Position numbers and translations under genes: made by a program. Below the pieces are notes generated by a model. That model was not told the DNA's origin and searched no databases. It was given only the letters and a program-made list of their open reading frames with translations. From Treponema sp. UBA3813 (GTDB lineage Bacteria; Spirochaetota; Spirochaetia; Treponematales; Treponemataceae): a stretch of DNA of 54,973 nucleotides. The stretch is taken from the NCBI GenBank assembly GCA_002368605.1, contig DFEB01000013.1:1-54973 (forward strand), in the 5' to 3' direction. Positions 36,011 to 43,590 of the stretch are shown here, in pieces; position 1 is the stretch's first letter; every line of letters starts with the position of its first letter.

Positions 36011-37092
36011 GTAAAATCTTCCCATTGCAGGCCCGCTCCATTCTCTACATCGCGTGTGAGTTTTGCCCCGATCACTTTGTCTAAAAATCTGGGATGCAGG
36101 CCTACGGAAAGGACTTTTTCGGTTCTCAAGACACCGATATCTTCTATATTAATGACTTCTCCGGCTTTCATTGAGCGCATGAGGTGAAGGCTTCGGTTCG
36201 TTCGGCCGTAATTGGCTTCTTCGGCAGGGGCAAGCTTTTTAACGCCGTCGCCCATGATTTTTTCCACCCGCTCTCCGTACTCAGACTTCAGCTGATTTAA
36301 AATGTAATCTCTTGCATTGCCGTACTGACGGAAAGCCGCCTCGCATTGCCGTACACAGTGGCTCATGAGAGAGAATTGCTCGCCGGTTAAGGCCACCGGG
36401 TCGTCCAAGCCGTCTGTTTCCTTTGAAAGGGTGATGTGCTTTTCTATCATTGTGCCGCCAAGAGCCGCCGCTATCGAGGGAACTAAAACCGGGTCAAGGG
36501 AATGGTCGCTTACTCCGCAGGGAATGCCGAAAACCCGTGAAAGATTTGGAATCAGCTTTAGGTTATATTCTTCTTCCGGGGCAGGGTAGCTTGTGATGCA
36601 GTGCAGGAGAGTGACATTCTCCCGGCCTAAAATTGACAGGGCTTCTTCAATGTCAGAAAGATGGGAGACACCAGAGGAAATGACCAGGGGAATATCTTGA
36701 TTCTTCCGTAATTCGGCAAGTTTTTTTAGCAGTGGAATGTGATTCAGCTCTGGAGAGGCGATTTTTACCGCGTCCGGCTTAATGGAAAGCAATTCTTCAA
36801 GGGAACGGATGCCAAAGGGAGAGCACATGAAGAGCGCGCCCTTTTCGTGGGTATATTTCAAACATTCTTCAAAAAAAGAAGGCTTCACTTCCAGTTCCTT
36901 GAAACGCTGGTACAGAGGAATCTTTCCGGTGGGCAACTTCACGAATCCTGTGTCGGGATGCAAAATCTCGTCAGCATAAACCCACTGGAATTTAACATAA
37001 TCCGCTCCGCTTTCTACGGCGCAGTCAATGAGACGCTTGGCTTTTTCCAAATTTCCGCCGTGGGATGTTCCGATTTCTGCGATAATTTTCAT
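35998..37092 (-). CDS. neuB: N-acetylneuraminate synthase family protein (NeuB/SpsE)
   Basis: Condenses phosphoenolpyruvate with an N-acetylated hexosamine to make a nine-carbon sialic-acid-type sugar. The 364-residue protein has the NeuB barrel (MKIIAEIGTSHGGNLEKAKRLIDCAVESGADYVKFQ, VKIASPELNHIPLLKKLA, GVSDHSLDP, GGTMIEKHITL) and the C-terminal antifreeze-like SAF domain (RSLHLMRSMKAGEVINIEDIGVLR...). Both are complete. Relatives make pseudaminic or legionaminic acid, used for flagellin or surface glycans, so the exact sugar is open. No other sialic-acid genes are adjacent. It has GAGGAAATC before the ATG and a short leader from the shared divergent promoter. Confidence 0.88.
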   Translation of the reverse strand: MKIIAEIGTSHGGNLEKAKRLIDCAVESGADYVKFQWVYADEILHPDTGFVKLPTGKIPLYQRFKELEVKPSFFEECLKYTHEKGALFMCSPFGIRSLEELLSIKPDAVKIASPELNHIPLLKKLAELRKNQDIPLVISSGVSHLSDIEEALSILGRENVTLLHCITSYPAPEEEYNLKLIPNLSRVFGIPCGVSDHSLDPVLVPSIAAALGGTMIEKHITLSKETDGLDDPVALTGEQFSLMSHCVRQCEAAFRQYGNARDYILNQLKSEYGERVEKIMGDGVKKLAPAEEANYGRTNRSLHLMRSMKAGEVINIEDIGVLRTEKVLSVGLHPRFLDKVIGAKLTRDVENGAGLQWEDFTIHN

Positions 37093-37111
37093 GATTTCCT
37101 CGCCTTTTTTT

Positions 37112-37142
37112 ATTGTATCACAAAGATTTTGTGTGATACAAT
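37112..37142. promoter_or_regulatory. Symmetric overlapping divergent promoter (neuB / TIGR03546)
   Basis: ATTGTATCACAAA and its near mirror TTTGTGTGATACAAT form a palindrome. On the plus strand TTGTAT (37113-37118) and TACAAT (37137-37142) have an 18-nt spacer; on the minus strand TTGTAT (37141-37136) and TACAAT (37117-37112) also have 18. Each -10 doubles as the other promoter's -35. Plus-strand transcription would begin at the ATG at 37149. Confidence 0.65.
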
Positions 37143-37148
37143 GTCGTC

Positions 37149-37661
37149 ATGATAAAATCAATCGTAAATTTATTCAAAGCATTGAATGCGAATGTAAACC
37201 CCGGAGAAATTGCCCATGCTTTCTCCTGTGGAATTCTTCTTGGACTCATGCCTAAAGACAATCTCCTTTGGTGGCTGCTTTTTGTTTTCATCCTTTTTAT
37301 CCGAATTAACAAACCAATGTATGTTATCATGATTTTAATCGGGGCAACTTTCTCGCCGGTGATGGACGCTTTATTTGATACTGTCGGATATTCCTTCCTA
37401 ACGATTCCTGCATTTTCGGGACTTTTTGGCACTCTTCTTGAAATCCCCTTTGTAGGATTTACAAAATTCAATAATTCTGTTGTGGCAGGCTCTTTTTTAT
37501 GCGGCATTGTATTATATGTTCCCCTTTATTTCCTTGGTCGGCTTTTTGTCTCTCTTTGGCGCAAACATATTGCAGCGGCAATTCGTCATTCAAAACTGGC
37601 GAAACTTATTTCAAATCTTCCTGTGCTCAGTAAAATCGCAGGTATGGTAGGAGGCGAGTAA
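37149..37661 (+). CDS. TIGR03546-type small membrane protein
   Basis: Integral membrane protein of 170 residues with about four hydrophobic segments (GLMPKDNLLWWLLFVFILFI, KPMYVIMILIGATFSPVMDALF, FSGLFGTLLEIPFVGF, VAGSFLCGIVLYVPLYFLG). The motif FSCGILLGLMPKDNLLW is typical of the TIGR03546 family (DUF2062-like), which is known to occur in outer-membrane-bearing bacteria beside TIGR03545. That partner begins one base after the stop. Function is unknown. The -10 TACAAT ends six bases before the ATG, so the transcript is probably leaderless. Confidence 0.8.
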   Translation: MIKSIVNLFKALNANVNPGEIAHAFSCGILLGLMPKDNLLWWLLFVFILFIRINKPMYVIMILIGATFSPVMDALFDTVGYSFLTIPAFSGLFGTLLEIPFVGFTKFNNSVVAGSFLCGIVLYVPLYFLGRLFVSLWRKHIAAAIRHSKLAKLISNLPVLSKIAGMVGGE

Positions 37662-37662
37662 G

Positions 37663-39927
37663 ATGAAAACTGAAAATGAAAAATTAAAAACAGAAACAAA
37701 AAAAGAAAAAAAAGCAAAGAAACCTGAGAAAATGCTCGGCATAAAAAAACTTCCAGGGCTTTTTAAAAAATCATATACACAAAAAAAATTCGATAAACTT
37801 CTTTCAAAAGTATATGTTCCTGAGGATAAGGCTCTTATTCAGTCTATGTTCTCAGAAAAAATCACGAAGGGAAAAACTGAAAAACTTCGGGTTCCCCGTG
37901 ACTATCAGTTTCCGAAAAAGCAGCGTAAATCTCTCAAGCTCCTTGCAAAGAATATCAAAAAGAATAAAGGCAGAATTAAGCTGCTCCCTTTTATAGCGGT
38001 GGTCGTATTTATCGCCGTTATCGGAATCACCGTCACGATTTTTAAGAATCCAGTAGCAAAAATGGCAATTCGTTCTACCATGCAGGGGATTTTCGGAGCA
38101 AAATGCGATATTGAAAGCGTGAATGTCGAAATCTTTGGCGCTCGCCTTACTGTCCGAAATCTTGCCCAAGCAAATGCCGATTCACCAATGAAAAATATCT
38201 TCCAGTTTGACAAACTCGACCTGGATTTCAATCTTACTCAGCTTTTACGGGCACGCTTCCATGTACAAAATATCGAAATAACAGGAATTGCCCTCAATAC
38301 TGACCGAAAGACAAGCGGTGCGCTTCCGGTCAAACCAAAGTCAGCAAAAGAAAAAGAAGAAAAAAACGATTCGACTGGATTTTATGATGCTCTCAAGGCC
38401 CGTTCGGCTAATTCTCTTGATGGAGCAAAAGAAAGCATCACGGAACTGCTTGCAAAATATGACCCGCAGGCTCTTATTGCGAATGTAAAAGAAAACATAA
38501 AAACAAAGGCTGTTGCTGAAGAAGTTGAGGTTGAACTCAAAAAAATGCTGGAAGTCTGGCAATCAAAACCTGCTGAGCTCCAAGGGGATGTCGAAACTTT
38601 TAAGGCTAATTCTGAAAAACTCGCGAAACTTGATGCAAAAAGTCTGAAGACTCCTGAAGAAATAAAAGATGCGATTACCAGTATTCAGTCCGCGCTTGAC
38701 AGTGGCAAAAAAGTAAGGGACTCTGTTGATTCGACCATAAAATCTTTTGATTCAGATAAAAACAAAGTCAGTGAATTGAAGGCAAAGGTTGAGGAGGCTG
38801 TTGCAAGTGACAAAGCGCTTATTCAGTCTCAAATTCCAGATTTGTCAGTCTCAAATGCTAAAAATGTGCTTTCTGGAATTTTTGATGATTTTGCATATTC
38901 AATGTTGGGAAAGTATTATCCCTATCTGAAACAGGCAATCTCTTATGCTTCGTCAATGAAGAGCAACGGTTCTGATTCGGATCAGGCAAAAGAATCTGTT
39001 AAAAAAGAAAAGAAAAAGGCTCGGAAGGAGTCAAAACGATATGCTGGCCGAAATGTATATTGGCGTGCGGATCGAGTACCAAAACTTCTTATTGAAAATC
39101 TTCATGGAAGCGGAACTGGAATTGACTTGCTTGTCACGAATATTTCAAGCGATATGGATAAGGTTGGAAAACCGCTCATTGCAAAGGGCGTGTATACGGC
39201 TTCTAGCAGGACTCACAATGCAGGCCTTACGATTGATGCCCGCTCTGCAAGTAAGGAGCCGCTTATAGCCGGAAACTACTCGGCAGATAAATTCCCGGTC
39301 AACATGTCTTTCGGAGAGCCGGTTGAAAAACCGGGAGTCCCGTCATTTGCTGGAACGACTTCTTTGACTGCGAAATTAACGGCAGATGCAGATTACAGCT
39401 TTACGGTGGGAGCGGCTCTTTCCATGAGTCCTGTGACTATTTCAAATAATCCGATTACTCCTGAATTTGCGAATAGAATTTATTCGGGTGCACTTTCTGC
39501 CGTAAAAGCGATGAATGTGAGCGCAAATGCAGGCTTTAGCGAGCAGAAAGGTCTTGATTTGGATATATCAACTGATGCGGATAAGGTGATTATGGAGGCG
39601 CTCAAAAAACTTGCTGCCCAAGAACTAGATTCTGTCAAGCAGGAAGCTATCGCAAAAGTCACAGAGGAATTAAATTCATACACGGCGGGATTAACTGGCA
39701 AATTTGGTGATTTTAATGATATAGCGTCAAAACTTAAGGATTCTCAAAGTCTTACAGATGAACTAAATAAACAGCTTGAGGCTAAAAAGGCTGAATTGCA
39801 GAAGCAGCTGACAGGGGCTGCAACGAATGCGGCCAAAGACGCGGCTTCAAAGGCTCTTGGTAATTCTGAGGCAGGAAAGGCGGCTTCAAATGTGGCCGGA
39901 AGCTTGCTTAAAGGCTTCGGCAGATAA
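37663..39927 (+). CDS. TIGR03545-type large envelope protein (AsmA-like)
   Basis: A 754-residue protein with a strongly basic N-terminus (many Lys up to residue 110), one membrane helix (KLLPFIAVVVFIAVIGITVTIF, about residues 106-127) and a long periplasmic part. After the helix, IRSTMQGIFGAKCDIESVNVEIFGARLTVRNLAQANADSPMKNIFQFDKLDLDFNLTQLLRARFHVQNIEITG resembles the N-terminal unit of AsmA/TamB-type lipid-transport proteins. A coiled-coil-rich centre and an Ala/Lys-rich C-terminal segment follow. It corresponds to the family described as TIGR03545, always near TIGR03546. Lipid transfer between membranes is a guess from the AsmA-like part. Confidence 0.8.
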   Translation: MKTENEKLKTETKKEKKAKKPEKMLGIKKLPGLFKKSYTQKKFDKLLSKVYVPEDKALIQSMFSEKITKGKTEKLRVPRDYQFPKKQRKSLKLLAKNIKKNKGRIKLLPFIAVVVFIAVIGITVTIFKNPVAKMAIRSTMQGIFGAKCDIESVNVEIFGARLTVRNLAQANADSPMKNIFQFDKLDLDFNLTQLLRARFHVQNIEITGIALNTDRKTSGALPVKPKSAKEKEEKNDSTGFYDALKARSANSLDGAKESITELLAKYDPQALIANVKENIKTKAVAEEVEVELKKMLEVWQSKPAELQGDVETFKANSEKLAKLDAKSLKTPEEIKDAITSIQSALDSGKKVRDSVDSTIKSFDSDKNKVSELKAKVEEAVASDKALIQSQIPDLSVSNAKNVLSGIFDDFAYSMLGKYYPYLKQAISYASSMKSNGSDSDQAKESVKKEKKKARKESKRYAGRNVYWRADRVPKLLIENLHGSGTGIDLLVTNISSDMDKVGKPLIAKGVYTASSRTHNAGLTIDARSASKEPLIAGNYSADKFPVNMSFGEPVEKPGVPSFAGTTSLTAKLTADADYSFTVGAALSMSPVTISNNPITPEFANRIYSGALSAVKAMNVSANAGFSEQKGLDLDISTDADKVIMEALKKLAAQELDSVKQEAIAKVTEELNSYTAGLTGKFGDFNDIASKLKDSQSLTDELNKQLEAKKAELQKQLTGAATNAAKDAASKALGNSEAGKAASNVAGSLLKGFGR

Positions 39928-40014
39928 AAGATAGGCAAATAGAAGATATTTACACGATTTTCTATTTGTGATATCCTTTATTATTCATTTTGTAATTTTA
40001 TTTTGTAGGAGGCA

Positions 40015-40113
40015 TTTTGTGCCTTACATCCTTGTAAGTCACAAAACGGCCAAGATTTTACCGTCGGTAAAATCTTGCAAATCCGTCGCCTCCATGCGAC
40101 GCCGCTAACGCGG
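40015..40113 (+). repeat. Array of four hairpins before yebC
   Basis: Four consecutive perfect or near-perfect stems: TTTTGTG/CACAAAA with inner CTTAC/GTAAG (40015-40046); CAAGATTTTACCG/CGGTAAAATCTTG (40051-40077); GTCGC/GCGAC (40085-40100); CCGC/GCGG (40102-40113). They fill the gap between the TIGR03545 gene and yebC and could be a structured mRNA leader or a dispersed palindromic element. The stretch 39928-40000 before it is AT-rich with no clear promoter. Confidence 0.8.
40019..40108 (+). CDS. Candidate leader ORF of 29 codons upstream of yebC
   Basis: AGGAGG at 40007-40012 is followed after six bases by GTG, which opens a 29-codon frame (begins MPYILVSHKTAKILP, ends ASMRRR, then TAA). 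It spans the four-hairpin array and stops 25 bases before the yebC ATG, which has its own ribosome binding site ATAGGAG. The peptide is basic and has no recognised domain. The position and the excellent ribosome binding site suggest a regulatory leader peptide, but the array may instead be an inserted repeat that separated the site from its old start codon. Confidence 0.4.
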   Translation: MPYILVSHKTAKILPSVKSCKSVASMRRR

Positions 40114-40133
40114 TGTTTCTATAGGAGTGTTCC

Positions 40134-40877
40134 ATGTCTGGACATAATAAATGGTCGACCATTAAACATGCTAAGGGCGCAGCAGACGCAAAACGCGGCG
40201 CATTGTTCACAAAATTGATTAAAGAAATTTCTATCGCAGCAAGCATGGGCGGCGGAGATCCAAACGCTAATCCACGCCTTCGTGCAGCTATCGTTAAGGC
40301 ACGCGCTGCCTCAATGCCGAAAGACAACATCGAGCGAGCAATCAAAAAGGGTACTGGTGAGCTTGGTGGCGGCACATTCGAAGAATTGGTTTACGAAGGA
40401 TACGCTGCCGGTGGCGTTGCAGTTCTCGTTGAGGTTCTCACAGACAACCACAACCGCGCTGCTGCAAATGTCCGCAATATCTTCACAAAAACAGGCGGAA
40501 ACTTGGGAACAACTGGTTCTGTAAGCCGCATGTTCGACCGCAAAGGCGTTATCGAATACGACGCAGAAAAAGTTTCAGAAGACGAAGTTATGGAAGCCGC
40601 TCTCGAAGCTGGTGCTGAAGACATCGTAAGCGAAGACGGAATCATCACCGTTACGACAGCTCCAAACGACTTCACGACTGTCGTTGAGGCTCTTGAGCCA
40701 AAAGGCTGGGAAACACTCTCTGCCGAGGTTTCAATGGTTCCACAGGCTTACACAGCAGTCGATAAAGACACAGCTGCAAAAGTCCAGAAGCTCATCGACC
40801 GCCTTGAAGAAGACGACGATGTTCAGAATGTTTGGACCACAGTAGAATACCCAGACGACTTCGACCCAGAGGCCTAA
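40134..40877 (+). CDS. yebC: YebC/PmpR family protein
   Basis: Cytoplasmic protein of 247 residues, the standard length. The N-terminal signature [32 protein letters not shown] and the core [47 protein letters not shown] are unmistakable. The family was long named as DNA-binding regulators; later work links members to translation of difficult sequences such as polyproline. It stands directly before ruvC, as in many bacteria. Possible control through the hairpin array and leader ORF upstream is inferred from layout. Confidence 0.95.
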   Translation: MSGHNKWSTIKHAKGAADAKRGALFTKLIKEISIAASMGGGDPNANPRLRAAIVKARAASMPKDNIERAIKKGTGELGGGTFEELVYEGYAAGGVAVLVEVLTDNHNRAAANVRNIFTKTGGNLGTTGSVSRMFDRKGVIEYDAEKVSEDEVMEAALEAGAEDIVSEDGIITVTTAPNDFTTVVEALEPKGWETLSAEVSMVPQAYTAVDKDTAAKVQKLIDRLEEDDDVQNVWTTVEYPDDFDPEA

Positions 40878-40907
40878 GCCAACTGATTCTATTTAAGAGT
40901 TGAAGTT

Positions 40908-40941
40908 AAAAGCTACGAGAGTTTTCTTGTAGCTTTTTTTT
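40908..40941 (+). terminator. Intrinsic terminator after yebC
   Basis: AAAAGCTAC (40908-40916) pairs with GTAGCTTTT (40929-40937), followed by more T residues. It separates yebC from ruvC. Confidence 0.85.
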
Positions 40942-40957
40942 TATTAAATAGTGAAAG

Positions 40958-41053
40958 CAAGAAACAGGCGGAAGCGGGGTTGCGGCAAAAACTCGCTTGA
41001 GCTTTGCTCACCGCGAGTTTTATGGCGTGTTCCCGCTGGGAGACTGTTTCTTG
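40958..41053. repeat. 96-nt nested palindrome upstream of ruvC
   Basis: CAAGAAACAG (40958-40967) is matched by CTGTTTCTTG (41044-41053); inside lie AGCGGG/CCCGCT (40973-40978, 41032-41037), AAACTCGC/GCGAGTTT (40989-40996, 41013-41020) and TGAGC/GCTCA at the centre. The whole block can fold into one long hairpin or extrude as a cruciform. It has GC-rich composition unlike the AT-rich bases around it. Confidence 0.8.
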
Positions 41054-41076
41054 TAACCGCAAGTTGATCTAAAAAG

Positions 41077-41574
41077 ATGCAAAAACGGCGTGTAATTGGC
41101 ATTGACCCTGGCCTTGCCCATACAGGCTTTGGCATAATCGATGCAATAGGAAATAATATTCGTCTCGTAAGCTATGGCGTGATTGAAACTCCTTCCACCG
41201 AAGAGCATGGAACTCGCTTGCTGGCGATTTATAACCGCTTGCTGTCTGTTTTGCTTGAATTTAAGCCGGAAGAGTCCGCCATGGAAGAGCTTTATTTTGC
41301 CCGCAATGTCTCTAGCGCCCTTTCTGTCGCCGAGGCTAAGGGGGTGGTGACCATGTGCCTTAGCCAGCAAGCCCTTCCTTTGAGCATGTACCGCCCCAAT
41401 CAGATAAAATACGCCGTCACGGGAACTAAGACCGCCGACAAAAAGACCGTGGAGCAGTATGTGAAAATCCTCCTGAATCTTGAGGTTGAGCCGAAACCTG
41501 ACCACGCCGCAGATGCCCTTGCAGCCGCCATTACCCATGTTTTTTCTAGTGTGAATGCCGCGCCGGGATTGTAG
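41077..41574 (+). CDS. ruvC: Holliday-junction endonuclease RuvC
   Basis: Resolvase that cuts four-way recombination junctions with RuvAB. The 165-residue protein has the RNase H-like core: VIGIDPGLAHTGFGII (first catalytic Asp), MEELYFARNVSSALSVAEAKGV (Glu) and KPDHAADALAAAITH (the two C-terminal Asp). Length is typical. No ribosome binding site is obvious before the ATG. The stop codon TAG is part of a dispersed repeat (41570-41653), so the natural C-terminus may have been replaced on insertion of that element. It is followed by the tmRNA gene. Confidence 0.94.
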   Translation: MQKRRVIGIDPGLAHTGFGIIDAIGNNIRLVSYGVIETPSTEEHGTRLLAIYNRLLSVLLEFKPEESAMEELYFARNVSSALSVAEAKGVVTMCLSQQALPLSMYRPNQIKYAVTGTKTADKKTVEQYVKILLNLEVEPKPDHAADALAAAITHVFSSVNAAPGL

Positions 41575-41653
41575 CCCCGTAGTTGCGAAACGCAGTGTAG
41601 CAATGAGCGTGAGCGAAGGGCGAAAAGCCCGTAGAAAATAAATTGCGCCAGAA
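41570..41653. repeat. Dispersed repeat, copy B, at the ruvC stop codon
   Basis: Shares TGTAGCCCCG, GCAGTG, GAGCGTGAGCGAAGGGCG and TTGCGCCAGAA in order with copy A at 5317-5396. This copy carries a few extra bases in the middle. The TAG of TGTAGCCCC is the ruvC stop. Confidence 0.8.
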
Positions 41654-41704
41654 GAATCTTGACTTTGAGCTCTTTCATCAGTATATTTATGAAGAAATAC
41701 AGAC

Positions 41705-42079
41705 GGGGGTGCACCGGTTTCGACGATTGTGATCAAGGCACTTACGGCATGTGGGAGTCAAGGTTCCCAAAACTGAGAAAACAATAACTGCAATTTTCGA
41801 AAGAAAAGAAGAAGAAGTCGAAGAGGCTTCTTTCGCAGAAGCTCTCGCTGCATAGCTTGAGCCGGAACTCGTAGGGTGCTGTTCCTAACTTTACGACTTC
41901 CGTCACAAACAGGGACTTGCTGCGCGTAATTTTTGGGGTGCGCGCGGGACTTTTACTCAGAATACGGAGGAGACGCTTGTTATGCTGCTACCTGCTCCCG
42001 ACAACTACCTCGCATAACTAAACATGTAGATGTATTTGGCTTCCACTTTCGGACGGGGGTTCAATTCCCCCCATCTCCA
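41705..42079 (+). ncRNA. ssrA: Transfer-messenger RNA (tmRNA)
   Basis: RNA that frees stalled ribosomes and tags the incomplete protein for degradation. The 5' end GGGGGTGCACCGGTTTCGAC (41705-41724) is the classic tmRNA start; GGGGGTG pairs with CATCTCC (42072-42078) as the acceptor stem, with discriminator A at 42079. The T arm GGACGGGGGTTCAATTCCCCCC is present. CCA is not encoded. The tag reading frame ends in ...FAEALAA then TAG (41853-41855). If translation resumes at the GCA at 41790, right after the usual ATAACT context, the tag is 21 residues, rich in Glu (KEEEVEEA), longer than most. Pseudoknot regions fill 41860-42040. Confidence 0.95.
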
Positions 42080-42168
42080 AAAATCCCGTAGAATTTTTCC
42101 CCTTGAAAAAGAGTTGGTCTTGCTCAGGATTTGAGCGAAGACATTCGTGTCGTAGAGGTAAAGTAGGC

Positions 42169-42531
42169 TTGGACTTAAAAGAAATCATGGAGCAGCGAGT
42201 CTTTGCGGTTGCGGGCGACACGCTGAACGAAGAAAAATATGCCCACAAAATCAAGCATGGTCTTTTGGCTCAGGGCTACACGGTACATGCCGTGGGCAAG
42301 GAACTGGCTAGTTTTAACGACATCCCCGGCGAAATTGACATCATCGACTTGTGCGTCAATCCGGCCAAGGGGCTTGCGCTCATAAAGGAATGCAAAAAAG
42401 ATTTTAAATGCATCGTAATTCAGCCCGGCGCAGAAAGCGAGGAATTGCTGGCATATCTGAACGAGCGGGGGCTTCCTTATATTCAGGGATGTTTGCTTGT
42501 GGGACTGAGCGTGTATGGACGGGGGAAGTAG
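42169..42531 (+). CDS. CoA-binding domain protein (YccU-like)
   Basis: Small Rossmann-type protein of 120 residues, family of CoA-binding proteins such as YccU. RVFAVAGDTLNEEKYAHKIKHGLLAQGYTVHAVGKE and IDIIDLCVNPAKGLALIKEC show the alternating strand-helix pattern; the usual GxSxxxxR loop is changed to AGDTLNEEKYA. I chose TTG 42169, preceded by AGAGG, because MDLKEIMEQRVFAVAG aligns with the family start; a later ATG at 42187 or an earlier frame into the tmRNA flank are alternatives. Its stop abuts that of the convergent hydrolase gene with no bases between. Biochemical role unknown. Confidence 0.75.
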   Translation: MDLKEIMEQRVFAVAGDTLNEEKYAHKIKHGLLAQGYTVHAVGKELASFNDIPGEIDIIDLCVNPAKGLALIKECKKDFKCIVIQPGAESEELLAYLNERGLPYIQGCLLVGLSVYGRGK

Positions 42532-43221
42532 TCAGTCCCCCAAAATCCACTTAATTCCCTTTGCCAGTCGCGCTTGGTTGTCTGCAAAGTGGTTCCCTTT
42601 GTTCAACTCAAAAATTGTCTTGATTCCCTGAGTTTTGTAAAAGTCGGCGAGGATTTCCGCATTGTTCTGGACGGTGGCCAGCAGGGGATTTTTGGTTTTT
42701 GATTCTTTGTCGCCAAGGGAAAGATAGATGCTGTCGGGCTTTGTGGCAAAGGGCGTGGTCTTGGCAAAATCAACAAAGCGGGGAAACCATGCGGAGGGAG
42801 AGGCGGCTATAAATCGGGAAAAGGCTTTTGTTTTGTGGGCGGCATAGAGGGCAAAGAGGCCTGCAAGGGAATATCCTGCGAGGGCGATGTATGGCGGCGG
42901 AGAAAGTTTTTGTAAAATCTCAGGAAGCGCTTGGCTGACAATGAAGGCAAGGTAGGAATCTGCTTTGCCGGAAAATGGCGGTTCGTTTTTGCGGAGGGGC
43001 GGAATCTCCCAGGGAGAAAGGTCGTCGTTCCAGTCCATGCCGGAAATGCAGGCGAGGGTGAATGGCGGGCAGTCCAGGGCGGCGCATTCTTTCCAAAGGG
43101 AATCGGCTTCGCCTGCGAATGTGTTCACGAGGACGATGGGAAGGCTTTCTGTGGCGGAAGTCGTGATGCTGATGTTTTTTCCGTCAAGTTCAAAAATTTC
43201 TGTTTTAAAAGATTCTGCCAT
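42532..43221 (-). CDS. Alpha/beta-hydrolase fold esterase-like protein
   Basis: Predicted cytoplasmic hydrolase of 229 residues. The nucleophile elbow is ALAGYSLAGLFALYAA (GxSxxG), with strand ITTSATESLPIVLVNTFAG before it, ASPSAWFPRF after it and the catalytic His in ELNKGNHFAD near the C-terminus. The arrangement recalls the enterochelin-esterase/YbbA (IroE) group, whose members cleave siderophores or act on small esters; substrate here unknown. GGAGAAAAA precedes the ATG and TATAAT lies at 43262-43257, with a GCAAGC/GCTTGC hairpin in the short leader. Confidence 0.8.
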   Translation of the reverse strand: MAESFKTEIFELDGKNISITTSATESLPIVLVNTFAGEADSLWKECAALDCPPFTLACISGMDWNDDLSPWEIPPLRKNEPPFSGKADSYLAFIVSQALPEILQKLSPPPYIALAGYSLAGLFALYAAHKTKAFSRFIAASPSAWFPRFVDFAKTTPFATKPDSIYLSLGDKESKTKNPLLATVQNNAEILADFYKTQGIKTIFELNKGNHFADNQARLAKGIKWILGD

Positions 43222-43256
43222 TTTTTCTCCAATGCAAGCTCGCTTGCCTAAGATTT

Positions 43257-43262
43257 ATTATA
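43257..43262 (-). promoter_or_regulatory. -10 element of the hydrolase gene
   Basis: TATAAT on the minus strand, about 35 bases before the ATG at 43221. The leader between contains a small hairpin (GCAAGCGAGCTTGC) and GGAG. No convincing -35 was found. Confidence 0.45.
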
Positions 43263-43301
43263 TAGAAGCTCGAAAAACTTCAGTTTTTTGAAGTTCCTAT
43301 T

Positions 43302-43544
43302 TTACACCTTGACTTCGATTTCGTCTTTAGCCAAAAGGGTGTCTGGCGTAACTTCACATTCCACGGCGATGTTTTTTACTCCGGCGGCTTTGGCTTCCTT
43401 GAGGGCGTCGGTTACGAACTTCGTATTATGTGATTCTATTTCTTTTGCAACAGTTTTTCCAAAACTCTTTCGAGCTTCTTAAAATCATTGCACCGCTTTT
43501 TCAGCATACTGCTGCAATTTGGCTTTTAATCTTTCCTGTTCCAT
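43302..43544 (-). pseudogene. Degenerate small gene with two in-frame stops
   Basis: Reading from ATG 43544: MEQERLKAKLQQYAEKAVQ, then TGA, one codon, TAA, and in the same frame a further 58 codons (EARKSFGKTVAKEIESHN..., ...EVTPDTLLAKDEIEVKV) to a stop at 43302. The second part looks like a genuine C-terminus with normal composition but has no start codon. The simplest reading is an inactivated gene of about 80 codons. A one-base shift after the first part also gives a plausible short coiled-coil end (DFKKLERVLEKLLQKK). I do not recognise the family. Confidence 0.5.
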
Positions 43545-43552
43545 CTTTACCC

Positions 43553-43588
43553 ACAAAAAAAGCCGTCTCAGCGAACTGAACGGCTTTA
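43553..43588 (-). terminator. Intrinsic terminator on the minus strand
   Basis: AAAGCCGT and ACGGCTTT form a stem around a 13-base loop; on the minus strand it is followed by TTTTTTT. It lies upstream of the degenerate gene and would end whatever transcript comes from the repeat region to its right. Confidence 0.75.
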
Positions 43589-43590
43589 TC

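Noticed and set aside
41020-41736. Minus-strand open frame of 238 codons
   Set aside because: It is antisense to ruvC and crosses the palindrome and the dispersed repeat; no ribosome binding site and no family resemblance.
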